Shown here piece by piece: positions 1 through 9,634 of a stretch of DNA of 64,000 bases. A program made the translations under genes and the position numbers. Under the pieces are notes generated by a model. That model worked only from the letters and a program-made list of their open reading frames with translations, was not told where the DNA came from and searched no databases. The stretch covers positions 51,920,501 to 51,984,500 of the forward strand of contig NC_090989.1 in the NCBI RefSeq assembly GCF_041146395.1, given 5' to 3'. The number at the start of each line of letters is the position of its first letter. Within the stretch, counting starts at the first letter, position 1. Source of the DNA: Eulemur rufifrons (taxonomy: Eukaryota; Chordata; Mammalia; Primates; Lemuridae).

Positions 1-296
1 TTATCTGGTAATCCAGGGAATTCTCTCATATCTTATCCAAGCCCAGCAAGATGGTACCACTAGGAGTCCGCAAGAGTTGCAGCATTACTGGATTTGGAGT
101 GCCCCCTCATGCTGATATGGCTGCAGTGGCCAAAAACTTAGATCATAACACTCAATTCCCTTTGAATATCTGGAAAGCTTTCTCAAGAAAGATGGGTACA
201 AACAAGCCAAGACTGTGAAGATTAGAATAAATACCTAACTCTTCAATGCCCAGACATGAATGAACACTCATAAGCATCAGGAACATCTTGGAAAGC

Positions 297-612
297 ATGA
301 CCTCACCAAACAGACTAAATAAGGCATAAGCAACTCATCCCAGAGTGATGGAGATATGTGATCTTTCAGACAGAGAATTCAAAATAGCTGTTGTGAGGAA
401 GCTTAATGAACTTCAAGATAACCCAGAGAGGGAATTCAGAATCCTATCAGAGAAATGTAACAAAGATTTGAAATAAAACAAAACTAAACAGAAAGTCTGG
501 AGCTAAAACATTCAATTGACAAACTGAAAAGTGCAACAGAGTCTCTCAACAGCAAAATCGATCAAGCAGAAGAAAGAATTAGTGTGCTTAAAGACAGAAC
601 ACTAAATGAAAA
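297..612 (+). pseudogene. L1MA ORF1 N-terminal remnant
   Basis: From the ATG at 297 the frame reads MTSPNRLNKA and then hits a stop. After that stop, recognisable ORF1 coiled-coil sequence continues (DLSDREFKI, REFRILSEK, then a heptad-like stretch ending near 'SRIDQAEERIS'-type residues). The RNA-binding RRM and C-terminal domain that should follow for about 600 bases are missing. At about 612 the sequence passes straight into the ORF1-ORF2 spacer. ORF1p is the trimeric RNA chaperone that packages L1 RNA. This copy cannot make it. Confidence 0.7.
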
Positions 613-865
613 AAGCTTTCTCTTTGCTTGTTGTTGTTTGCAATCATAGTTAAGTCATCATCAGTTTAAAATAATTGGTTATAAGATGTTTTTTGCAAGC
701 CTCGTGGTAAGTTCAAGTCAAAAAACCTACAACAGCCACACAAAAAGTAACAAGCAAGAAATTAAAACACATTACCAGAGAAAGTCACTTTTACACCAAG
801 GAAGACAGAAAGGAAGGAAGAAAGAAAGAGAGGACCACAAAACAACCAGAAATCAAATTATAATA

Positions 866-3800
866 TGATAGTAATAAATCCTTACCTATTAATAATAACA
901 TTGAATGGAAATGGACTAAACTCTATAATCAGAACACATAGAGTGGCTGAATGGATAGAGAAAACCAGACCCAACTATATGTTACATACAAGAAATTTAC
1001 TTCACCCACAAACACCTAGTCTTTCAATAAATGAATGGACAAAGATATTTCTATGCAAATAGAAACCGCAAAAGAACAGGTGTAGCTATACTTTTATCAG
1101 ATAAAATAGATCTCAAGACAAAAACTGTACAAAGAGACAAATAAGGTCATTATATAAAGGTAAAGGGATCAATTCAATAAAAGGATATAACAATTGTAAA
1201 TATATATGCACTCAACACTGGAGCACCAAGATATACAAAGCAAATATTATTATAGCTAAAAAGCAAGATAGAGGCCAATATAACAATAGCTGGAGACTTC
1301 AACACTCCACTTTCAACATTGGACAGATCATCCAGACAGAAAATCAATGAAGAAACATTATACATAATCTGCACTGTAGAACAAATAAACCTAATAGACA
1401 TTTACAGAACATATCATCCAACAACTATAAGATACACATTCTTCTCCTCAGCATGTGGATCATTCTCAAGGATAGACCATTTATGTTAGGCCACAAAATA
1501 AGTCTTAAAAACTTCAAAAAAAATTGAAATCATGTCAAGTATTTTCTCTGACCACAAAGGAATAAAACTAAAACTAATACCAAGAGGAATTTTGAAAACT
1601 ACATAAACATATAGAAATTAAACAATATGCTCCTGAATGACCATTAGGTCAAAAAAGAAATTAAGAAGGAAATTTTAAAATTTCTTGAAACAAATAAAAA
1701 TGAAAACACAACATACTAAAACCTATGGGATACAGCAAAAGCATTACTAAAAGGAAAGTTTACAGCAAAAATATCTACAACAAAAAAGTAAAAAAACTTC
1801 AAATAAACAGCCTAATGATGCATCTTAAAGAACTAGACAAACAACAGCAAACCAAACCCAAATAAGTAGAAGAAAAGAAATAACAAGGATCAGAGTAGAA
1901 AGAATTAAAATTGAAACCAAAAATACAACACAAAAGATCAAGGAAATGAAAAGTTGTTTCATTAATATTTGGAAGGTAAAATTGACAAACTTAGGCAGAC
2001 TAAGGAAAAAAGAGAGAAGACCCAAGTAAGTAAAATCAGAGATGAAAAAGGAGACATTACAACTGATACCGCAGAATTTCAAAGGATCATTAGAGATTCC
2101 TATGAGCAATTACACGCCAATAAATTAGAAAACCAAGAAGAAATGGATAAACTCCTAGATACATATAAGCTACCAAGATTTAAATATGAAGAAATCCAAA
2201 ATTGGAATAGACCAATACCATGTAATGAGGTAGAAGCAGCAATAAAAAGTCTTGCAGCAATAAAAAGTCTTTCTTCAAAGAAAAGTTCAGGACCCAATTG
2301 TTTCATTGCTGAATTCTACCAAACATTTAAAGAAGAACCAATACCAATACTACTCAAACTATTCAAAAAAAAACAAGGAGAAAGTAACACATCCAAACTC
2401 ATTCTGTGAGGCCAGTATCATCCTGATACTAAAACCAGACAAAGACACAACAGGAAAGAAAACTACAGGCCAATATCTCTGATGAAAGACGCAAAAATTC
2501 TCAACGAAACATTAGCAAACTGCATTCAACAACACATTCAAACGATTATTCATCATGATCAAGTTGTACTCATCCCAGAGATGCAAGGATGGTTCAACAT
2601 ATGAAAATCAATCAATGTGACACATCATATCAACAGAATGAAGGACAAAAATTGAAATGATCATTTCAAGTGGTGCTGAAAAAGCATTCAATCAAATTCA
2701 ACACCATTTCATTGTAAAACCTCTCAAAAAACTGGATATAGAAGGAACACTTCTCAACACAACTAAAGCTATATAGGACAGACCCACAGCTAGTATCATA
2801 ATGAATGAGGATAAACTTAAAGCCTTTCCTCTAGGATGCAGAACAAGACAAAGATGCCCACTTTCACCACTGCTATTCAACATGGTATGAAGTCCTAGCT
2901 ACAGCAATCAGATGAGAGACAGAATAAGGAGTATACAAATTAGAAAAAAAGTCAAATTATCCTTGTTTGCAGACAATATGATCTTATATTTAGAGAATCC
3001 TAAAGATTCCACAAAAAAAACTATCAGAGCTAATAAATTCAGTAAAGATATGGGATACAGAGTCAACATACAAGAATTACTAGCATTCCACATGCCAATA
3101 GCAAAAAATCTGAGTAAGAAACCAAGAAGGTAATCTCATTTACAATAGCTGCAAATAAAATAAAATATCTAGGAATAAACTTAACAAAAAAAGTGAAAGA
3201 TCTTTACGATGAAAACTATATAACATTGATGAATGAAACTGAGGACACTAAAAAATGGAAAGGTATTTCATATTCACGTATTGGGATAATCAATATTGTT
3301 TAAATGTCCATACTACCCAATGCAATCTACAGATTAAATGCATTCGTCATAAAAATACCAATGATATTCTTCACAAAAATAGAAAAAAGCATCCTCAAAT
3401 TTATAAGGAACCACACAAGACCCAGAATAGATGAAGCCATCCTGAGCAAAAAGAACAAAACTGGAAGAATCACATTGCCTGATATGAAATTATACTACAG
3501 AGCTATAGTAACCAAAAGAGCATGGTACTGGCATAAAAACAGACACAAAGACCAATGGAACAAAATAGAGAACCCAGAAATTAAACCACATATCTATAGC
3601 AAACTCATTTTTGATGAAGGTGCCAAGATCATACATTGAGGAAAGGACAGTCTCTTCAATAAGTGATGCTGAGAAAACTAGATATCTATTATGCACAAGA
3701 ATGAAACTGGACCCTTATCTCCCACCATATACAAAAATCAAATCAAAATCGATTAAAGACTTAAATCTAAGACCTGAAATTATGAAACTACTAAAAGAAA

Positions 3801-4480
3801 ACATTGGAGAATGCTTCAGGACATTGGTCTGGGCAAAGATTTCTTGAGTAATACCTCAAAAGCATAGGTAACCAAAGCGAAAATGGACAAATGGAATCAT
3901 ATTAAGCTAAAAATCTTCTGCAAAGCAAAGGAAACAATCAACAAAGTAAACAGACAACACACAGTATAGGAGAAAATATATGCAAACTACCCATTAGGCA
4001 AGGGATTAATAACTAGAATATATAGGAAGCTCAAACAATTCAATGGGGAAAAATCAAATGATCCAATTAATATATCTGCATAGAAATTTCTCAAAAAAAG
4101 ACAAATGACCAACATATGTATTTTAAAAAAGGCTCAATGTCATTAGTTCAGAGAAATGCAAATCAAAACTACAATGAATATTATCTGACCCCAGTCAAAA
4201 TGGCTTTTATCAAAAAGGCAGGCAATAACAAATGCTGGCAAAGACGTGGAGAAATGGAACCCTTGTACACAACTGGTGGGAATGTAAATTAGTGCAGCGA
4301 CTATGGAGGTTCCTCAAAAAACTAAATAGAGAACTATATGATCCAGCAATCCTACTGATAGGTATACATCCAAAAGAAGGGAAGTCAGTATATCAAAGAG
4401 ATATCTGCACTACCACGTTTACTGCAGCACTATCACAATAGCCAACATTTGGAATCACTCTAAGTGTCCATCAATGGATG
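866..4480 (+). pseudogene. L1MA ORF2 (endonuclease-reverse transcriptase) pseudogene
   Basis: Broken pieces of ORF2p can be followed in order. 866-1062 covers the endonuclease start (NGNGLNS in place of the usual NVNGLNS). 1969-2409 covers the segment before the RT domain. 2912-3133 covers RT, with FADN at 2966-2977 where the active-site FADD is expected. 3304-3639 and 3611-3847 cover the thumb and C-terminal region. 4232-4441 covers the last part, with an [12 protein letters not shown] remnant of the Cys-rich region. ORF2p nicks target DNA and reverse-transcribes L1 RNA. Many stops and frame changes separate the pieces, so no product is possible. Confidence 0.85.
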
Positions 4481-5030
4481 AATTGATAAAAAAAAAAATG
4501 TGCTATGTATACACAATGGAATATTATTCAGCCATAAAAAAGAATGAAGTCCTGTCATTTGCAACAACATGGATGGAACTGGAGAGCATTAAGTGAAATA
4601 AGCCAAGCTCAGAAAGACAACTTTCACATGTTCTCACTCATACATGGAAGCTAAACATTAAAACAACTAATCTCATGGAGACAGAAAGTAGAATGACGGT
4701 TACCAGAGGCTGGGAAGGGTAGCAGGGAGGGGGTGATAAAGTTGTGATGGTTAATGGACACAAAAATGTAGTTAGGTAAAGTGAACAAGATCTAGTATTT
4801 GATAACAAACAGGGTGACTATAGTCAACAGTAACTGACTGTATATTTCAAAATAACTAAAAGAAGGAATTAACTGTTCCGAATACAAAGAAATGATAAAT
4901 GCTTGAAGTGATGGACACCCCAATTACCCTGATTTGATTGTTATACATTGTATGCCTATATCAAAACATCACATGTTCCCTATTAATATATACTATTATT
5001 ATGTAGCTGTAATAATTAAAAATTAACAAT

Positions 5031-6103
5031 CTTTTTAAAAGCAAATAAAGAGAAGGAAAAGAAGAAAATTTGTAGAGTGAAGAAACATGAAAGGGTAGAA
5101 GTAGATTGAGAATGAATGGATTAATGAATGAATGGAGATATAGATGAACACGGAAAGATGGACAAACAGGTAAGTGGAAAAAGGAGGAAGGAAAAAGGGA
5201 GAATATGGGGCAAAGAGAAGATATTTTTTGAGCAGTTGCTTTAATGATGGATGAAGAGATCCTCTGCCTTGTAATTTACTACATAAACTCTGCTTATCTC
5301 TTGTAGAATATCTATGATTAAAATCCACATTACTCTTTAAGGTGTCTGAAGTCAGAGTCATGAGTTTTGGGAATGCAACAACAGTCAGAGGCAGGCTCTA
5401 AAGTAGGGTACCTGTGTTATTATTACACATGTCAGGACCATTAAGGCATTGCAAAATCTGGCTTTAAAGAAGCCTGTTCGATTTCATTTAAACTATTAGC
5501 CCATAGAATTAATGATCAACACATTTTAGGAAGCACCAGTGTGGAAAGACAAAGCCTATTGAAGATCTGTCAATAAATAACAAGAATATGATTAAAAAAA
5601 TGGTGTAATACTGGTCATACAGATAGATATACACATATATACACACATAAATAGATACATAGACATAGATAGATAAAAATTCTATCAGTGACTATTTCAA
5701 ACTATTTAAACAGTCAACAGCCTGAAAACAACAGCCTAATGTAACTAACACACCTATAGAATTCATTATTCTAACATGCTAAAGTCACACCCAGCAACTG
5801 ATTTTGTAATTTACTTACAAAGGCATTTCTATCATCATGAGGTTTTTTTTAATTGTATAATCATTTTAGGAGTGGTTTACCTTAACACAATATTTACCTT
5901 GGTATAATTAATGGATATAACATGTTTCAATGTAACATATTTTTTATATACTGTTGGATTTTATTTGCTAATATTTTACTAAGATTTATGTATCTATATT
6001 CATGAAGAATATTCATCTCTATTTTTTTCTCCTAAAAATGTCCATTTCAGGTTTTGGTATGAGGAATATGACCAAAGTACAAGTTAGGAAGTGTTATCTC
6101 ATC
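5031..6103. other. Unique AT-rich stretch with purine-rich and GATA-type low complexity
   Basis: 5040-5220 is strongly purine-rich (GAA, GGA and AATGAATGG runs). 5617-5676 is an impure tetranucleotide region of GATA/CATA/CACA units ('ATAGATACATAGACATAGA'). The rest looks single-copy. No coding potential or known repeat was recognised. Confidence 0.5.
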
Positions 6104-6111
6104 CTCTATCC

Positions 6112-6557
6112 AGTGGTCCCCAGCCTTTCTGGCACCAGGGATAGGTTTCATGGAAGACAATTTTTTCATGGACTGGGGACAGGGGATGGTTTCAGGATGA
6201 TTCAGGCACATTATTAATACATTTGTTGTTCAGTCAAACCTTTCTGCTAATGATAATCTGTATTTGCAGCCACTCGCCAGCACTAGCATCACTGCTTCAG
6301 CTCCACCTCAGAGCATCAGGCATTAGATTCTCTTAAGGAGGCACACAACCTAGATCCCTCACATGTGCAGTTTACAGTAGGGTTCATGCTCTTATGAGAA
6401 TCTAATGCTGCTGCTGATCTGACAGGAGGCGGAGTGATGGGGAGCAGCTTTAAATACAGATGAAGCTTTGCCGCTTGCCTGCTGCTCACCTCCTGCTGTG
6501 CAGCCCAGTTCCTAAAAGGCCAGTACCAGTCCACAGCCTGAGGACTGGGGACCACAG
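6112..6557 (+). mobile_element. MER1-type hAT-Charlie nonautonomous DNA transposon
   Basis: Terminal inverted repeats are visible: AGTGGTCCCCAGCCT at the left and its imperfect complement AGGACTGGGGACCACAG at the right. Internal landmarks of MER1 are present ('GGTTTCATGGAAGACAATTTTT', two 'TTAGATTCTCTTAAGG/ATGAGAATCTAATG' blocks, and an AGGAGGTGAGC-type block read in reverse). The flanks give an 8 bp target duplication with 7/8 identity (CTCTATCC at 6104-6111 and CTCTATAC at 6558-6565). Members lack a transposase and were mobilised in trans by Charlie elements. Confidence 0.85.
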
Positions 6558-6599
6558 CTCTATACTGTAAAAAAGTTTGTGAAGATACATCATTCTGGA

Positions 6600-7345
6600 G
6601 TTTTCTTGTGATTGATTATAAACTCAATTTCTTTCATTGATACAGGGCTATGCAAATATTCTGTTACTTTCTGTATCAGCTTTGATAAAGTGTATTATCA
6701 AAGAATTTATTCATTTTATCTATTAATAAATGATCAAATTTGCCAACATTGCAATATCCACTTATTCTCCATTTTTCAGTCCTGGTATTGAAAATTTGCA
6801 CAGATTTTTCCCTCTTTTTTTCTTTGAGCTGTCTTGCTAGGGTTTTATCAATTTTCTTTCTTTCTTTTTTTTTGTAAATTGAATTTATTTTATTTTATTT
6901 TAATTTTTTAATTGTTTTATTTCAGCCTATTACGAGAGTACAAATGTTTAGGTTACGTATATTGCCTTTGCCTTTACCTTTTCGAATAACTAGCTTTTGG
7001 CTTTGTTGCTCTGTTAATTTTCTCTATTGTTCACCATTTTGTAATTCATTGATTTCTGCTCTTCATTAATTACTTTCTTCTTACTTTGAATTGAACTTGT
7101 CTTGTTTTTCTTTCTTAAATTGGACACAGATTATTAAAGCTTTTTATCTTTTCTAATATAAACATTTAACACTAAATTTTCTTCTAAGCACTGCATTAAC
7201 TGCGTTCCACAGATTTTGACAGGTTGTATTTTCATTATCATTCAATTTAAAATATTTTCTGATTACTTTTGGTCTAGTCTCAAAACCTATGATTTATTCC
7301 CACAGCCAAGGGATTTTTTTAATAAATGTGTTGCTCAACATCATA
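6600..7345 (-). mobile_element. Antisense older L1 ORF2 fragment (L1M)
   Basis: Reading the minus strand gives diverged L1 ORF2 sequence. On the plus strand the hallmarks are 'GAGCTGTCTTGCTAGGG', 'TTTTATCAATTTT', 'AACTAGCTTTTGGCTTTG', and later 'ATTGATTTCTGCTCT' and 'GCATTAACTGCGTTCCACAG'. These all belong to the reverse-transcriptase upstream region. The copy is interrupted near 6855-6980 by a younger L1 tail. Both ends are indistinct. Confidence 0.75.
6855..6980 (-). mobile_element. Very short young L1 3' end inserted in the older L1
   Basis: On the minus strand this is the lemur-type L1 3' terminus (GGCAATATACGTAACCTAAA, then TTTGTACTCTCGTAATA...GCTGAAA), followed by a long A-rich tail. 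On the plus strand the tail appears as TTTCTTTCTTT and ATTTTATTTTATTTT. It interrupts the L1 coding sequence between the TTTTATCAATTTT and ACTAGCTTTTGG landmarks. Only about 60 bases of L1 body are present, an extreme 5' truncation. Confidence 0.75.
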
Positions 7346-7364
7346 ACTAGTCTACAAAGACAGG

Positions 7365-7515
7365 TCCCAACAATTCCTCCCCTCTCTGCACCTGCTACTC
7401 CTCACATCAAGGGATGGAGATTATCTTAGCATTGAATTTGTGCTGGCCTTGTTAACTGGCTTTGATCAACAGTCTGCAACAGAAGTGATGTTGCGGCAGT
7501 TCCATGTTGAGTCAA
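7365..7515 (+). mobile_element. Possible MaLR (MLT1-type) LTR fragment
   Basis: The run 'TTGTGCTGGCCTTGTTAACTGGCTTTGATCAACAG...GAAGTGATGTTGCGGCAGTTCC' resembles the MLT1 block in which 'CTGGCC..GTGACT..CTTTGACCAATAGAATG..GAAGTGA' is usual. It is diverged and has no visible ends. The call is from memory of the family and would need a library alignment. Confidence 0.4.
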
Positions 7516-8782
7516 TCTGATCTGTAGTTGAGCTGGGTCTGGATTTTTTGCAGCTTTATTTAAGTTCTAATCACCAATAGCTTCAAATGTTTCAATGGTG
7601 GGATGAGGAGCTGAGATTGGTACACTAGCAATGCTCCAGAGGTCTCTCTATGCTTTATAGTTTTAAAGATGTCTGTGAAGTTTGCTCTCCTGTCCTAAGC
7701 CATGAAGATTTCTCTCCAGCCTACTGTCTTTCTCCTAGCCATGAGTGGCCCATTGCCTTGCAGTCAGTAAACTCCCTGTGTGCCAGAAAGGTTTCTCTCA
7801 GCTTTTCTGCCCTGCCCAGCCTTTAGCATGCTCCCTCTGTACTCTCAGTGAGCAAAAATAGGAAAGCAGCTGTGGCCTTGCTCTGTGACTGGGGCTCATT
7901 AGGGTATAATTAAACAAACCAACCCATAGACATTGTTAAATATTCATGAAAAGTTTGTCTGGTCTATTCTTATCCAGTGTGAGGTGAGTTGGTGCCCCCT
8001 CTGGCTGTTCCCCTTGAGATAAGAGCAGCCGTAGGTCCTTCCCTTCTAGGAAAGGCTTATCCCTTTCTAGAATCTAATTCACTGTTTCTTTAGCTCTTTG
8101 CTATTAGAGTATATTAAGTTGTTCTCATTCATTTATTTAGCAGAAGTCTTTTGCAACTTTCTACTGCAAAACATAAAGCACAAGTCCTTGTACTTAAATA
8201 TATTCAAGGTCTATACCCTTTATAGTCAACAGATTAGCTAGTCATAAGTGATCTTTCAGTACCTGCTCAAATTTCTTTCCCACTTACTACATCTATACAA
8301 CTAGATGTCCTTCTTCTGGTCTAGTTCATAAGCCAATCATCACCAGGGCAGGAGATAAATTAGCAATCTCACTGTCTTGCCTACCAGTCTTTGGTATATA
8401 TACAAGGTTGAGAGTGGAAGCTTTAGTATAAGGGTCTGTTCATGAGACTAGCCTGGCTGACTACTCATTAATATACCAGTAGTTCTCTGTATCACTCTGT
8501 CTCTCTTCCGTGACACCTACCATACAGTTTCCATTCATATGACTAATCTGTTTCCCAGCCAGTTTCAGTGACATAGTCATATTTGTACCATTCCCTGAGC
8601 TCCATCCTACTTGGCCAGGATCCTAATGCTACCTAAATTTTGCCAGCCATCAAGAGTTTTCCACCTACTTGTCTCCATATCTCCCAACCACTAGTCAGCA
8701 CCCTGCTATTGAAAAGAGCTGCAAACACAATGCAACTGCTTATATACTACCCACCTATACTTTGCTCCATTATTTTATATAG
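7516..8782. other. Unassigned single-copy-like stretch
   Basis: No long open frame, poly(A) tail, target duplication or family landmark could be recognised in about 1.27 kb. It may include decayed LTR internal sequence, but nothing supports a specific call. Confidence 0.4.
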
Positions 8783-8800
8783 AACTTGTGAGGTTTTTCA

Positions 8801-9311
8801 ATGAGATATCACTTAACTCGAGTGAGAATGGCCTTTATCAAATAGTCCCAAAACAATATATGTTGGCGTGGATGCGGAGAGACAGGAACACTCATACACT
8901 GCTGGTGGGACTGCAAACTAGTGCAACCCCTGTGGAAAGCAATATGGAGATACCTTAAACAGATTCAAGTAGACCTACCATTCGATCCAGCAATCCCATT
9001 ATTGGGCATATACCCAAAAGAACAAAATTCATTCTATAAAAAAGACACCTGCACCCGAATGTTTATAGCAGCATAATTCACAATTGCAAAGACATGGAAA
9101 CAACCCAAATGCCCATCAATTCATGAGTGGATTAGTAAAATGTGGTATATATATATATACCACGGAGTATTACTCAGCTATAAGAAATAATGGTGATATA
9201 GAATCTCTTTTGTTCTCCTGGAGAGAGTTGGAACCCATTCTATTAAGTGAAGTATCCCAAGAATGGAAAAATAAGCACCACATGTACTCACCAGCAAATT
9301 GGTTTCCCTAA
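8801..9311 (+). pseudogene. L1 ORF2 C-terminal fragment
   Basis: The fragment contains the C-terminal CX3CX7HX4C motif of ORF2p ([18 protein letters not shown], 8861-8914), the LWKAIWRYLKQIQVDL segment, and a C-terminal part to the stop at 9309-9311. A TAA (in 'GCAGCATAATTC') and a frame change near the expanded TATATATATA at 9145-9160 break it. The Cys/His region of ORF2p contributes to RNA binding and retrotransposition. There is no endonuclease or RT domain, so the fragment is inert. Confidence 0.8.
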
Positions 9312-9530
9312 TCACCACCTAAGTGCACATTTGGGAATAACACCAATTGGGTATCGGATAGAGGTGGGGGCTGGGGAGAAGGGATGGGTGTACACCTACT
9401 TGATGAGTGCAATGCGCACTGTCTGGGGAATGGGCACACTTGAAGCTCTGACTCCGGAGGATGGGGGGGCATGGGCAATATATATAACCTGAACTTTTGG
9501 ACCCCCATAATAAGCTGAAATTTAAAAAAA

Positions 9531-9598
9531 AGGTATTGAAATGTAATGGACTATAGAAATGATCCCTGAAATTAAAAGTTTAGTTTTAAAAATACAGC
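9531..9598 (+). other. Candidate 3'-transduced flank with its own poly(A) signal
   Basis: This segment lies between the L1 A-stretch and a second A-tail, inside the target duplication. It contains ATTAAA at 9571-9576, 23 bases upstream of the A-tail that starts at 9599, the right distance for a polyadenylation signal. It is therefore probably genomic sequence copied from downstream of the source L1 by transcriptional read-through. Confidence 0.75.
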
Positions 9599-9634
9599 AA
9601 AAAAAAAAATAATAATAAAACTTGTGAGGTTTTT

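Larger units (their letters stand above)
1..5030 (+). mobile_element. Old LINE-1 (L1MA-like), near full length but internally deleted
   Basis: The left edge already lies in L1 5' sequence (the 'AAGATGGTACCACTAGGAGTCC' type segment near 50-75), so the element probably extends beyond the window. In order follow an ORF1 N-terminal remnant, an abrupt jump near 612 into the pre-ORF2 spacer, a decayed ORF2 (about 866-4480), and a 3' UTR with the typical 'ATGGATGGAACTGGAG' and 'GTGAACAAGATCTAG' type blocks, ending in an AT-rich tail near 5030. Stops and frameshifts are frequent, as expected for a copy tens of millions of years old. The subfamily name rests on the 3' UTR and spacer sequence and is from memory. 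Confidence 0.88.
8799..9618 (+). mobile_element. 5'-truncated young lemur L1 with a 3' transduction
   Basis: The insertion begins inside the ORF2 C-terminal region (ATGAGATATCACTTAAC) and runs through the 3' UTR to the element's own A-stretch at about 9522-9530. A further ~70 bases that are not L1 follow, then a second A-rich tail at 9599-9618, then the right target duplication. The 3' UTR has a single copy of the unit that is duplicated in the 15353-21592 element. It is only moderately diverged from that element. Confidence 0.85.
8783..9634 (+). repeat. Target site duplication pair bracketing the truncated L1 insertion
   Basis: The 16-base sequence AACTTGTGAGGTTTTT occurs at 8783-8798 and again at 9619-9634. 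Everything between arrived as one L1 retrotransposition event. The second copy lies about 90 bases past the normal L1 3' end, which defines the transduced segment. Confidence 0.85.
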
